Shown: positions 25,512 through 34,386, numbered from the stretch's first letter. The stretch is 64,000 nt of DNA from Streptomyces sp. Edi2 (GCF_040253635.1 NZ_JBEJGX010000003.1:8643501-8707500); one strand, 5' to 3'. The notes: a model not told the origin generated them from the sequence alone. Made by a program: numbers and translations.

Positions 25512-27289
25512 CGGCGTGCTCGCCAGCGTTCGCGCAGCTGCCATGCACTGGTTTTGGGTCTGCGGTCGCGGGTGAACACACCCTTTTTGTTGCCGTCGAC
25601 ACGGAGCAGGCCGGGGGCGGTGGCGAAGTCGGCGAAGTTCCAGATCTGCTCGCCGACGACTGCCTCGACGCGGTCGAAGACGCGGTGGTACATCGCGAGT
25701 ACGTCGGCCTGGTAGTCCTCGGTCCACGGGGTGGGCGTGATGGTGCGCAGGCCCGCTACTGTGTCCGCGCCGTATTCGGTCATGATGATCGGTTTGTCGT
25801 GCTTGCGTGTCCAGGCGCGGAGCTCGTCTTCGAGGTTCCGCTCGGCCGCCGCGAGATTCGCCAGGTCCTTGTACCAGCCGTAGTAGCGGTTGAGCAGGAG
25901 GACGTCGAACAGGCCGGAGATGACGTCGTTGTCCGGGGTGGCGCTCATGAAGTTGACGAAGGCCAGCGGGCGGGTGGGGTCCAGCCGCCGGGCTTCGTCG
26001 ACCAGGGGCTCGAAGTAGGAGCGGGAGGCGGTCGTGGTGGACTCCGGCTCGTTGGCGATGCTCCAGATCACCACGCTGGGATGATTTTTGTCCCGGGCGA
26101 TCATCTCGGCGAGCGCCTGGCGGTGGGTTTCCTGTGTGGCGCTGTTGATGGTGTGCGCGGAGAACGTGCTGAAGACCGCCTCGGCGAGCGTGGCGCCGAG
26201 TTCGGCGTTGAGTCCCACGGCGGGGGTTTCGCCGATGACCACGATGCCGTGGCGGTCCGCGTATTCGAGCACCTCTTCCGCGTACGGGTAGTGCGAGGTG
26301 CGGAAGGAGTTCGCGCCGAGCCACTCCAGCAGCGCGAAGTCGTGGACCATGAAGGCGTCGTCGTGGCCCTTGCCGCGTACGGGGCTGTCTTCGTGCTTGC
26401 CGAAGCCGGTGAAGTAGAACGGCTCTCCGTTGATCAGGAACCGGCTCCCCTCGACCGCCACGGTCCGCACCCCCACCGGTAGCGCGTACGCGTCGGCCAG
26501 CTCATCGCCGGCGCCCCGCAGTTCGGCGTGGAGCTCGTAGAGGTAGCCCTCGCCGGGCCGCCACGGGTGCACGTCTTCGACGGTGAGGCCGCCGGTGGCG
26601 CCGGTGGCTCGCGCGACCTCGGCGCCGTCGGCGTCGCGGAGGACGACGCGGACGTCATGCTCCTCGTGGCCGGCCGCCTGGGTCTGGTAGTCGACGATGC
26701 CCGTCGCTCCGGCCAGCCGGGTGAAGACGGTGATGTCGCCGATGTAGGTGCGGGGGGTGGTGTAGAGCCAGACGCTGCGGTGCAGGCCGGCGTAGTTGAA
26801 GAAGTCGTGGAAGTAGCGCTGACGCGGGCCGTCGGGCGTCTGCTCGACGAAGCCTGGCGGGATCGACTGCCACGACAGGGTGTTGTCCACCACGACCGTC
26901 ACCCGGTGCTCGCCGCCCGGCTCGACCAGGTCGGTGAGGTCCGCCTCGAACGGCGTGTACCCGCCCTCGTGGGCCACGACCTCGGTGTCGTCGACCCAGA
27001 CCACCGCCCGGTGCGTCGCGGAGTCGAAACGCAGGACGATCCGCTGGCCCTCCCACCGCCTGGGAACCCGTATCACCCGCTGATACCAGACGTCGCCCAC
27101 ATGGTCGTGGACCACCGGGTCCGGGAACAGGTCGTTGTAGCTGGCCGGTACGGGCGCCTCCCGCCGGCCGGGCAGGGTATGTCGCCACCAGCCGTCGCTC
27201 CGGCCGACACCATCGGTATCGACGGCGAACCGCCACAGGCCGTTGAGCGAAGTGCACTCGCGGGTGGGCGTATCGCGGGGCCTGAGCAT
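25508..27289 (-). CDS. uidA: Beta-glucuronidase (GH2)
   Basis: The 593-aa enzyme starts at ATG 27289, with GAGGAG about six bases upstream; a GTG two codons earlier sits too close to that site. There is no signal peptide, so it is cytoplasmic. Jelly-roll, immunoglobulin-like and TIM-barrel domains follow the GH2 order. The acid/base is Glu414 in IANEPES and the nucleophile Glu505 in MTEYGAD. The stretches GFGKHEDSPVRGKG and NKKGVFTRDRRPKTSAW are typical of glucuronidases; Asn and Lys of the last bind the carboxylate. It hydrolyses beta-glucuronides delivered by the coupled symporter. Confidence 0.94.
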   Translation of the reverse strand: MLRPRDTPTRECTSLNGLWRFAVDTDGVGRSDGWWRHTLPGRREAPVPASYNDLFPDPVVHDHVGDVWYQRVIRVPRRWEGQRIVLRFDSATHRAVVWVDDTEVVAHEGGYTPFEADLTDLVEPGGEHRVTVVVDNTLSWQSIPPGFVEQTPDGPRQRYFHDFFNYAGLHRSVWLYTTPRTYIGDITVFTRLAGATGIVDYQTQAAGHEEHDVRVVLRDADGAEVARATGATGGLTVEDVHPWRPGEGYLYELHAELRGAGDELADAYALPVGVRTVAVEGSRFLINGEPFYFTGFGKHEDSPVRGKGHDDAFMVHDFALLEWLGANSFRTSHYPYAEEVLEYADRHGIVVIGETPAVGLNAELGATLAEAVFSTFSAHTINSATQETHRQALAEMIARDKNHPSVVIWSIANEPESTTTASRSYFEPLVDEARRLDPTRPLAFVNFMSATPDNDVISGLFDVLLLNRYYGWYKDLANLAAAERNLEDELRAWTRKHDKPIIMTEYGADTVAGLRTITPTPWTEDYQADVLAMYHRVFDRVEAVVGEQIWNFADFATAPGLLRVDGNKKGVFTRDRRPKTSAWQLRERWRARR

Positions 27290-27329
27290 AGGCACTCCTC
27301 ACGTCATTGCGTTGCGTCTGCACTGCGCG

Positions 27330-28010
27330 TCATGCCGTTCCGTCCGCAGTGCGCGACAGGTGAAATGTGGCCGCCGCGACGATCAGCTCCACGCATGCGT
27401 CCACGCTGAAGGCGGTGGCATCGATCATGAGGTGATACAGGGCCGGATCATCACCGTCGGCGCCGTACGCCCTGTGGACGTACTCCCGTCGCGCCCAGTC
27501 GTTGGCCTTCACACGCCGCTCGGCAGTAGCACGGTCGACACCTTCGGCCTCAGCGGCCCGCGCGATACGCGCCTCCAGGGGCCCGCCCAGATACACGTGC
27601 AACGCTTGAGGCACCTCACCCAGCACGATCGCGCCGCCACGCCCCAGCACCACCCCGCCGGACCGGACGGCGTCGGCCATGAAGCGACGCATCTGCGCCC
27701 GCATCTCGCCCTCCTCCAGGAACCAGCGTTCCTGGGCCGGGCCGGCTGTCAGGCTGGGCGCCCTGCCCAGCAGAGCCAGCAGCCGGTGCCCACGGCTCAG
27801 CGGACGCTCATCGGCGGCGGCGACAACCTCCTCGGGCATGCCGGTCTGCGCGGCGACCGACGCGGGGATGGCGCGATCCAGGAAGTCCACGCCGAGCCGC
27901 TGCGCCACCTCCGGCCCGATGACGACGCCCCCTGTGCCGTACAGCGCGGCAAGTGTCACCACGGGAGGAGACGGCTTCGGATCCGAAGCCGTGGACGCAA
28001 GATCAGGCAT
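27330..28010 (-). CDS. Cytidylate-kinase-like family protein
   Basis: The 226-aa protein starts at ATG 28010. It belongs to the cytidylate kinase-like group (PF13189). The P-loop region is degenerate (VVTLAALYGTGGVVIGPEVA instead of GxxGxGK[ST]). VVLGRGGAIVLGEVPQALHV and the R-rich lid (RRVKANDWARREYVHRAYG) are present. The C-terminus has YHLMIDATAFSVDACVELI. The missing lysine makes an ordinary nucleotide kinase role doubtful. It lies 40 bases upstream of uidA and probably shares its transcript. Confidence 0.8.
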   Translation of the reverse strand: MPDLASTASDPKPSPPVVTLAALYGTGGVVIGPEVAQRLGVDFLDRAIPASVAAQTGMPEEVVAAADERPLSRGHRLLALLGRAPSLTAGPAQERWFLEEGEMRAQMRRFMADAVRSGGVVLGRGGAIVLGEVPQALHVYLGGPLEARIARAAEAEGVDRATAERRVKANDWARREYVHRAYGADGDDPALYHLMIDATAFSVDACVELIVAAATFHLSRTADGTA

Positions 28011-28122
28011 ACTTGAAATTCTTCACAAAGCTCATGAATCCGCTACTTATATTGATTTCAGTCACAACTGGCACTTCTGGGCTGTCCGGTGTTTCCGATG
28101 CCGTCGTAGCGGGGGTCAGCAA
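28011..28122. promoter_or_regulatory. Divergent promoter region (uid operon / zwf homologue)
   Basis: A 112-base gap separates two divergent genes. It contains an AT-rich core (CGCTACTTATATTGATTTCA around 28,042-28,060) that stands out from the surroundings and is a natural place for back-to-back promoters or an operator. The GGGGG at 28,111-28,115 is seven bases before the TTG start of the dehydrogenase. Confidence 0.5.
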
Positions 28123-29505
28123 TTGATCAAGATGTTGGTCCTGCTCGGTGCGACCGGTGACCTCGCGGGCCGGTTCCTGCTGCCCGCTCTTGCCGCACTC
28201 CGTGCCGCGGACCGGCTTCCCGACGACTTCCAGGTCGTCGCGGCCGCCCGCGAAGACCTGGGCGACCAAGCCTTCCAGCGCACCGCTGCGGAGAAGCTGG
28301 AGCGTCATGCCCCGGAGGTGCCGGCCGCGGCCCGCGCGGATCTCATCCGCTCGGTGCGCTACCGCCGAACCGAGTTGACGGACCCCGCGAGCGTCGGCGG
28401 CCTGCTGTCCGGCGTCAGGCAGCCGGTGGCGGTCTACCTGGCCCTGCCCCCCGGCCTGTACACGACGGTGGTGACCGCGCTCGGCGGTACCGGGCTTCCT
28501 GCGGGAAGCCGGATCGCCCTGGAGAAGCCCTTCGGCGAGGACCTCGACAGCGCCATGGCACTCAACCGGCTCCTCGACCGAGTGACGCACTCCGCCGGAG
28601 AGCAAGCGGTGTTCCGGGTCGATCACGTGCTCGGGCTGCCGACGGTGCAGAACCTGCTCGCGCTGCGCCTGGCCAACCGGGTCCTGGAGCCGGTATGGAA
28701 CAGCCGGCACATCGAGCAGATTGACATCCTGTGGGAGGAGGACCTGGGCCTGGAGGGCCGGGCGGGGTACTTCGACCGCTCCGGCACGCTGCGGGACGTG
28801 ATGCAGAACCACATGCTCCAGGTCCTGTCCCTCATCGCGATGGAGCTGCCGACGCGCCTCGACGAACAAGTCCTGCGGGACCGCAAGCTCGACGCCCTGC
28901 GCTCCGTGCGCCCTCTGCGCCTCGACGAGGCGGCCTCCCGCACCCGTCGCGCCCGCTACACCGCCGGCCGCCTCCCCGATCCGGCAGGCGGGGCCGGGCG
29001 CGCCGTCCCCGCCTACCAGGACGAGGACGGCGTCGATGCGGCCCGCGGCACCGAGACCTTCGCCGAGATCGTGCTGGACCTCGACAGCGAACGGTGGTCG
29101 GGCACCCGGTTCCTGCTCCGGGCCGGAAAAGCGCTGCACCGCCGTCGAAAGCAGGTCACGGTCCGCTTCCGGCCGGCCGAGCACCCCTCGGCTCACAGGG
29201 CTCCGGCCGACGAACTGCGGATCGGCCTCGACGGCCCCGAGGATCTCGCCCTACACCTGACCGGAGGCGTGTCCCTGAATCCGCAGAGCTGGGCGCCGGT
29301 GACGTTGACCGCGCCGCCTCCCGCGGCCGACCTGCCGGCCTACAGTCACGTTCTGCTGGACGTCCTGTCGGGCGGCAGCACGTTGTCGGTCCGCGGGGAT
29401 GAGGCCGAAGCGGCCTGGCGCGTCATGACGCCGGTACTGTCAGCCTGGAACGCGGGGCTGGTACCGCTGGAGGAATACGCCGCAGGAAGCGCGGGACCGC
29501 CCTGA
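28123..29505 (+). CDS. zwf: Glucose-6-phosphate dehydrogenase homologue with altered substrate motif
   Basis: The protein has 460 aa, starting at TTG 28123, which has the well-spaced GGGGG. An ATG three codons later is the alternative. The NADP Rossmann motif (GATGDLAGRFLLPAL) and EKPFGEDL are typical of G6PD. The active-site motif, normally DHYLGKE, reads DHVLGLP (FRVDHVLGLPTVQN): the catalytic-region His is kept, while the Lys that contacts the phosphate is Leu. The length is slightly short. It may oxidise a different sugar or sugar phosphate, or be a slow G6PD. Neighbouring gluconate and glucuronide genes support a role in sugar oxidation. Confidence 0.85.
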   Translation: MIKMLVLLGATGDLAGRFLLPALAALRAADRLPDDFQVVAAAREDLGDQAFQRTAAEKLERHAPEVPAAARADLIRSVRYRRTELTDPASVGGLLSGVRQPVAVYLALPPGLYTTVVTALGGTGLPAGSRIALEKPFGEDLDSAMALNRLLDRVTHSAGEQAVFRVDHVLGLPTVQNLLALRLANRVLEPVWNSRHIEQIDILWEEDLGLEGRAGYFDRSGTLRDVMQNHMLQVLSLIAMELPTRLDEQVLRDRKLDALRSVRPLRLDEAASRTRRARYTAGRLPDPAGGAGRAVPAYQDEDGVDAARGTETFAEIVLDLDSERWSGTRFLLRAGKALHRRRKQVTVRFRPAEHPSAHRAPADELRIGLDGPEDLALHLTGGVSLNPQSWAPVTLTAPPPAADLPAYSHVLLDVLSGGSTLSVRGDEAEAAWRVMTPVLSAWNAGLVPLEEYAAGSAGPP

Positions 29506-29528
29506 CGCCCGGCGGGCACCATTGGTGG

Positions 29529-30704
29529 TCAACGCCAGCGTCGCCGTCGGTCCGCCGGCTTGCGAGAGCGTAGACGGTGGATCCCCGCCCGGCGTGGCAG
29601 GCGGGGAAGGTGGAAGTCTTCCGGCGGTGCGATTGCCCGCGGTTTGCCGGCGCTCTGCTGAAGCACGGCGGAGGCTTCCTTGGGGTCAGCGCCGGCGAAG
29701 ACCATGATGTCGAGGCAGAGGAACTGCACGCCGGCCGTCGCTGCTTCCCGCTCCATGGAGGGCGCAGGGGTTTCACCGGCCCGGCGGGCGACGGTGAAGG
29801 CACGGTCCACCGCGCGTTGGCGGATTTGGTGACTGCCCAGGTCTGTCGAGAGGTCGGTGATCGCTGCGGCCAGCTCCCGCACAGCCTGCGCGAGCCTGTC
29901 CTGCCCGGGCAGATCGGCGCTGACAGCGGTGCGCATGAGCATCAGGCAGCTGGACCCAAGCAGCTGGATCTGGGCGGCCTCCTGGTTCGTCCATGCGGCG
30001 GCGGGGCGCCGGTAACGCCAGATCAGCGAGTGGCCGGCGACCCGGGCGCCGGCCGGTCCAGCCCTGCCCACCTCGGCGAGGTGTTCCCGCACAGTGGACA
30101 TGCACCCGATCAGCCCCGCATGCAGCTCCTCGTCGTACGTGCCGCGCTCGATCGCCTCAGCCGTCAGGCGAAGACCCTCGGCCATGGTTGCCAGCGCTGC
30201 CCTCTCCGCCCGGCGCACCAGGGCCAGTGGTTCGGGAGGGAACAGAACCTGGGTGAACACCAGCGCCACCCCGGCACCGATCAGCGCGTCGGTCAACCGG
30301 TTCACACCAGCCCCGCCGTCGGCCGCGGCGATGGTCAGGATCGCCCCGGCGGCGGCCTGGACGCGCATCAGGCGATTGGCGCCCAGTGCCTGGGCGATGA
30401 CCAGCGCGACGAAGGTGGCTAGCGCCAGGCTGTCCCAGTCGCTTCCGAGGATCACGACCGTGCATTCTCCGATCGCGATGCCGATGCACACCCCGAGGAG
30501 CAGCCGCAGGGCGTTGCGGCCCCGTTCACCTCGCCCGAAGTTGAGAGCGACCACTGCGGCGATCGGAGCGAAGAACGGAGCATCGTGATCGCCGGTCCGG
30601 ACGGCGATCACCCAGGCCAGCGTGGCCGCTGCCGTTGCCTGGACCAGCGGCCAGGTCTCGGCGAGCCACGTCCGCACCGCTGCGGTCGTGCGCGAACGGG
30701 CCAT
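29529..30704 (-). CDS. FUSC-family membrane protein (aromatic-acid-exporter-like)
   Basis: The 391-aa protein starts at ATG 30704, with CGGGAG eight bases upstream; an in-frame ATG nine codons earlier lacks such a site. The N-terminal half has five to six helices in the FUSC pattern (ATAAATLAWVIAV, FFAPIAAVVALNFGRGERGR, LGVCIGIAIGECTVVI, ALVIAQALGANRLMRVQAAA). A cytoplasmic helical domain and a basic C-terminal tail follow. Members export organic acids. Here the substrate could be gluconate-type acids, which is inference from neighbours only. It converges on the zwf homologue. Confidence 0.8.
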   Translation of the reverse strand: MARSRTTAAVRTWLAETWPLVQATAAATLAWVIAVRTGDHDAPFFAPIAAVVALNFGRGERGRNALRLLLGVCIGIAIGECTVVILGSDWDSLALATFVALVIAQALGANRLMRVQAAAGAILTIAAADGGAGVNRLTDALIGAGVALVFTQVLFPPEPLALVRRAERAALATMAEGLRLTAEAIERGTYDEELHAGLIGCMSTVREHLAEVGRAGPAGARVAGHSLIWRYRRPAAAWTNQEAAQIQLLGSSCLMLMRTAVSADLPGQDRLAQAVRELAAAITDLSTDLGSHQIRQRAVDRAFTVARRAGETPAPSMEREAATAGVQFLCLDIMVFAGADPKEASAVLQQSAGKPRAIAPPEDFHLPRLPRRAGIHRLRSRKPADRRRRWR

Positions 30705-30791
30705 ACGGCGATCTCCCGGTTCAGGCACCATGACACGTAAAGAACAGAAAGCACTATCCGCCTAAAGTAGACGTTTCGTCGGGAGGCGCCG

Positions 30792-31643
30792 ATGCGTGTG
30801 GAACAGGTGACAGACCCGATCGCCTACCACGCCGAAGGGCCCGTATGGTCGCCGCTCTGGGGCGGCCTGCGCTGGGTCGACATGTTGGCCGGAGACGTGC
30901 TGTCCCTGGCCGACGACAGCACCGTCACCCGCCATCACGTGGGCCATGTCGCCGCAGCGATACGGCCCCGCCGCCAGGGCGGCGCGGTCATCGGAATCGA
31001 GCGGGGCTTCGCCCTGGAGGACGCCGACGGCACCCTGACGCACCTGCCCCCGCTGTGGGACGAGGACCGCGGGATACGCATGAACGAGGGCGGCTGCGAC
31101 CCAGACGGCCGCTTCTACTGCGGCTCCATGGCCTACGACAAACGCACCGGCGCCGGCAGCCTGTACCGGCTGGCGCCCGACGGCACCGTCACGGTGGTCT
31201 TGACCGGGGTCACCGTCTCCAACGGGCTGGAGTGGAGCCCCGGCGGCGCCCACGCCTACTACAACGACACACCTACACATCGGATCGCCGTGTTCGATTA
31301 CGACCCCGGCTCCGGCCTGAGAGGGCAGCGCACCTTCGTGACCATTCCGACCGAGGCCGGGCGCCCGGACGGGCTGACCGTCGACGCCCAAGGCGGCGTC
31401 TGGGTGGCCCTCAACAACGGCGGAGCGGTGCGACGCTACTCGCCCGCGGGCACCCTCGACGAGGTGATCGAACTGCCGGCGAGGAAGGTCACCGCCTGCA
31501 CGTTCGGTGGGCCCCACCTGGACGAGCTGTTCATCACCACCTCCCGGGAAAATCTCGAGCCTGCGGAGGACCCGCTGGCAGGCTCACTGTTCCGGGCACG
31601 AGTCGACGTCGCCGGGCTGCCTGTCCGGGAGTTCGCAGGATGA
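30792..31643 (+). CDS. SMP-30/gluconolactonase family protein
   Basis: The 283-aa six-bladed beta-propeller starts at ATG 30792, behind GGGAGG. The metal-site residues of SMP-30 lactonases are visible: Glu15 in YHAEGPVW, the Asn in TVSNGLEWSPGG, and the Asp in GRPDGLTVDAQGG. RMNEGGCDPDGRFYCGSM is the usual substrate-loop block. It should hydrolyse glucono-1,5-lactone or a related sugar lactone to the acid. Together with the glucose dehydrogenase and gluconokinase nearby it completes a glucose-to-6-phosphogluconate route. Confidence 0.9.
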   Translation: MRVEQVTDPIAYHAEGPVWSPLWGGLRWVDMLAGDVLSLADDSTVTRHHVGHVAAAIRPRRQGGAVIGIERGFALEDADGTLTHLPPLWDEDRGIRMNEGGCDPDGRFYCGSMAYDKRTGAGSLYRLAPDGTVTVVLTGVTVSNGLEWSPGGAHAYYNDTPTHRIAVFDYDPGSGLRGQRTFVTIPTEAGRPDGLTVDAQGGVWVALNNGGAVRRYSPAGTLDEVIELPARKVTACTFGGPHLDELFITTSRENLEPAEDPLAGSLFRARVDVAGLPVREFAG

Positions 31644-31850
31644 GCCAGCCCTGCCGAGGGCGCCCACGCATACGTCAAGGCTTCGGCGCCGCGTTACACG
31701 GTCTGCCACGGCGCTGTCATGGGGTCCCGCGAGTGAGCAGCGGCCTGCTTGGGAGATGCACCGTAGCCGGACGCCACAGTGGTTCGCATCGCGCGCGTGC
31801 GGTACTCGCAACCTGTCCGCGCCACATCTGGGAACAGTCCACGCGCCCGA

Positions 31851-32252
31851 ATGTGCCGGTGGCTGACGAGAGGCACGTCTTGGTGGTCGCGCGAACCGAA
31901 GGACGATGAGCGCGCATTCGCTCGGATCGAGCAACGTCTGGCAGATGATGATCCGGAGCTGGCACGGCGCATCGAATCGCTCAACACGCATTTCACCGAG
32001 CTGGCTGGTGACGACCGATTCCCGGACCGCAGGGGCGTGGACCCAGTCGCCGGGCGTACCGACGAAGAGGGGGCCACCGATCCAGTCCTCGATGGCGGTG
32101 AAGAGCACTCATGGACGGTCAAGGTCGCTGTGGCACTGGCCATCCTGGCCGCCGTCGGGCTGCTGCTCACAGCGATCCTCTCAACGCCCAGCGGCGGTGA
32201 GCACCAGCCGCCCCAGCCGTACGGGCTTGCTCAGCCAGCGGCACGTCCTTGA
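31851..32252 (+). CDS. DUF3040 family protein
   Basis: The 133-aa protein has the family core REPKDDERAFARIEQRLADD and PELARRIESL near the N-terminus, then an acidic linker and one hydrophobic helix (VKVAVALAILAAVGLLLTAIL). The usual start would be Met directly before SREPKDD, but that codon is Trp here. The nearest in-frame start is ATG 31851, 17 residues upstream and without a good ribosome site. Loss of the native start may have damaged expression. Confidence 0.65.
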   Translation: MCRWLTRGTSWWSREPKDDERAFARIEQRLADDDPELARRIESLNTHFTELAGDDRFPDRRGVDPVAGRTDEEGATDPVLDGGEEHSWTVKVAVALAILAAVGLLLTAILSTPSGGEHQPPQPYGLAQPAARP

Positions 32253-32270
32253 GGGCGGCCCGGATTAGGC

Positions 32271-32429
32271 ATGAACGCGGATGAGAAGGACGCAGAGGGG
32301 AGGGCTGCCGTAGACCGTGGTGCGCCAGTGGTGGACCTGTTCGAGGCAGTGGCCCGGTCGGCGTTCCCCACCTCACCGTGGCGGGGGAAAACTGCCCTTC
32401 GGCCATACCGCCGGGACCCTAGCGGATGA
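32271..32429 (+). CDS. Small ORF of 52 codons, unknown
   Basis: The ORF starts at ATG 32271 (MNADEKDAEGRAAV) and is rich in charged residues at the N-terminus. No strong ribosome site precedes it. It may be the start of a gene whose remainder is lost. Assignment as coding is weak. Confidence 0.25.
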   Translation: MNADEKDAEGRAAVDRGAPVVDLFEAVARSAFPTSPWRGKTALRPYRRDPSG

Positions 32430-32508
32430 GGCGTCGCTCGTGGTGCTGGGTCATCGACACGACAACGGCGGCAATGCCTCTACTTGGCAGGCAGTTCGCA
32501 GGTCATAG
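32400..32508 (+). pseudogene. Possible universal-stress-protein remnant
   Basis: In another phase the codons read TLADEASLVVLGHRHDNGG, which resembles the strand and loop before the ATP signature of Usp proteins (ADLLVVGxRG). Only this short piece is left. It is weak evidence. Confidence 0.25.
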
Positions 32509-32530
32509 GCGGCTGCGCAATGTGAACGGT

Positions 32531-33040
32531 TCAGGAGGCAGTGACGGCGGCATGAGCGAGGGCAACGGTCTCCTGCGGGGTACCGTCGATCGGGATAGCC
32601 GCGCCAGCTTCATCGTCGCCCAGCAGTTCAAGGTCGGCAAACTGCGTATCGAGCAGGCCGGGCGGCATGACGTGGCCCTGCCGCGCTGCGGTCCGCGCAG
32701 CAATCAGCTCAGGCGAGCCATCGAGGTGGAGAAAGAAGACGTGCGGCGCGGCGGAAGCCAGCCGGTCACGATAGCGCCTCTTCAGCGCCGAGCATGACAC
32801 CACTCCACCGTTGTCCGCGTGCTCGGTCAGCCATCGTGCGATCTCGTCCAGCCAGGGACGGCGGTCTTCGTCATCGAGCGGATGGCCGGCTCGCATCTTC
32901 GCCACATTGGCTGCGGGGTGGAAGTCGTCCGCCTCGGCGTATGGAACACCGAGGCGCTGTGCCAGCAGTTGGCCCACCGTGGTCTTTCCCGAGGCCGAGA
33001 CGCCCATGACCACGACCAATGGAGCAGTGTTGTGAGGCAT
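32531..33040 (-). CDS. gntK: Gluconokinase
   Basis: The 169-aa kinase starts at ATG 33040. It has the P-loop GVSASGKT (residues 13-20), the gluconate-binding block EADDFHPAANVAKMRAGHPL, and DDEDRRPWL. VVSCSALKRRYRDRL and the lid VFFLHLDGSPELIAARTAAR follow. The length and all motifs fit the GntK family. It phosphorylates gluconate to 6-phosphogluconate. It ends close to the following glucose dehydrogenase gene (37 bases), which is transcribed towards it, so the two probably form one operon. Confidence 0.95.
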   Translation of the reverse strand: MPHNTAPLVVVMGVSASGKTTVGQLLAQRLGVPYAEADDFHPAANVAKMRAGHPLDDEDRRPWLDEIARWLTEHADNGGVVSCSALKRRYRDRLASAAPHVFFLHLDGSPELIAARTAARQGHVMPPGLLDTQFADLELLGDDEAGAAIPIDGTPQETVALAHAAVTAS

Positions 33041-33076
33041 CCGTCCAGGCTAGGGCCTGCCTTCGGATCTTGCCCG

Positions 33077-34123
33077 TTACAACTCGATGAGCACCTTGAC
33101 GTCGTCCGATTGTGGCGTGACCGCTTCCATCGCGCGCTCCAGCGGAACCCGCCGGGTGATCAGGCGCTCAAGCCATGACAGGTCGGCTTGGGCCAGCGCC
33201 TCGGCAGCCTGGCGGTAGTGCCGCAGGTTGGCGTTGACCGAGCCCACCACCGCGTCGTTCTGCAGCACGATCTCCCTGTTGATAGCGCCCGCGTCCACGG
33301 TCACCCTCCGGCCGGCGGGCGACACACCGGTCAGGCACACCACCCCGTAGGGCGCGGTGCCCGTCAACGAGGCAAAGACGAGCTCGCTCGCGCCCGTCGC
33401 CTCGACGACGACATCCGGGCACACGGTGGAGATCACCTGATCGATGTCCTCCGCGTGGTATGCGGCACCCAAGTCCCGTACGAGAGCGGGCTTGGGCCCC
33501 TCGCTCACCCGGTCGAGCACATGCACCTCCAGTCCGCGCTGCGTGCCCAGAAGGGCAGCCAGCAGACCAATGGGCCCGGCACCGGTCACCAGAACACGGC
33601 GCGGCTCGAACCACGAACGGGCACCGACACGCTCCACCTGTTCCCATGCCTTCGCCACCACGGTGGTGGGCTCCATGAGCACACCGACGTGCTCCAGATG
33701 CGGCTCCAGCTTCACGGCGTAGTCGGCCTCCACGCACCACGCCTGCGCGCCGTAGCCATCGATCTCTTTGATACCGCGTTCGGTGTAGCGGCCGTTGCGG
33801 CACATGTCGAACTCCCCGCGGGCGCAGGCCCCGCACGGCTCGGGGTCCGGGCGGCGCACCACCCCGGCGACCAGGTCACCGGACGAGAACCCGCTGTCGA
33901 GAGGCGCCTGCCGCACCCGCCCGAGGGACTCATGCCCGAGCACCAACCACTCACGGCCCGGCGGGGCCCAGCCGTACTCGCCTCGGACGATCTCCCTGTC
34001 CGTTCCGCACACCCCCACCGCCAGGCCCTGCACCAACAGCTCACCAGCTGCCGGGACGGCCTCCGGCACATCCCGGACCTCAACGGATCCCTCTGCGCCG
34101 GGCCGCACCGTCAATGCACGCAT
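33077..34123 (-). CDS. gdh: Zinc-dependent glucose 1-dehydrogenase (MDR family)
   Basis: The 348-aa protein starts at ATG 34123 (MRALTVRPGAEGSVEVRDV). The catalytic zinc site includes Cys39 (GVCGTD) and His64-Glu65 (LGHES). Structural-zinc cysteines lie at 97, 100 and 108 (CGACARGEFDMC). VLVTGAGPIGLLAALLGTQR is the NAD(P)-binding fold. The FDMCRNGRYTERGIKEIDGY stretch is typical of archaeal-type glucose dehydrogenases. It would oxidise glucose to gluconolactone. It lies upstream of gntK on the same strand and 1.4 kb from the SMP-30 lactonase gene. Confidence 0.88.
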   Translation of the reverse strand: MRALTVRPGAEGSVEVRDVPEAVPAAGELLVQGLAVGVCGTDREIVRGEYGWAPPGREWLVLGHESLGRVRQAPLDSGFSSGDLVAGVVRRPDPEPCGACARGEFDMCRNGRYTERGIKEIDGYGAQAWCVEADYAVKLEPHLEHVGVLMEPTTVVAKAWEQVERVGARSWFEPRRVLVTGAGPIGLLAALLGTQRGLEVHVLDRVSEGPKPALVRDLGAAYHAEDIDQVISTVCPDVVVEATGASELVFASLTGTAPYGVVCLTGVSPAGRRVTVDAGAINREIVLQNDAVVGSVNANLRHYRQAAEALAQADLSWLERLITRRVPLERAMEAVTPQSDDVKVLIEL

Positions 34124-34237
34124 CGCCAACCTCGTCCCACTCGTCCGCCGGCGCCTCAAATCCGTGCGCGCCGCTGCTTTCGATCTGTCCCTCTTTGAGG
34201 TGTGTCCCGCTCAGAGGTTTTCAGCACCAGATGGTCA

Positions 34238-34273
34238 GGCAGGAGGGACGCGTCCGTGGGCTGCCCTCCTGCC
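34238..34273. repeat. 10-bp inverted repeat, possible terminator or operator
   Basis: GGCAGGAGGG and CCCTCCTGCC are separated by 16 bases that include the palindrome GGACGCGTCC. It lies between the gdh start (34,123) and the end of the reductase gene (34,387), and could end transcription of the folE operon or bind a regulator of gdh. Confidence 0.45.
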
Positions 34274-34386
34274 ACCCGGAAGGGATAGGCGGCCAGGTGC
34301 TGGTGCGCGCGACGTTGGTGATCACGTGAAGGCCGGCGGTCGTCTCGACGATGCCCACCTACTGGTTGAGGGCGGTCCCCGGACAC

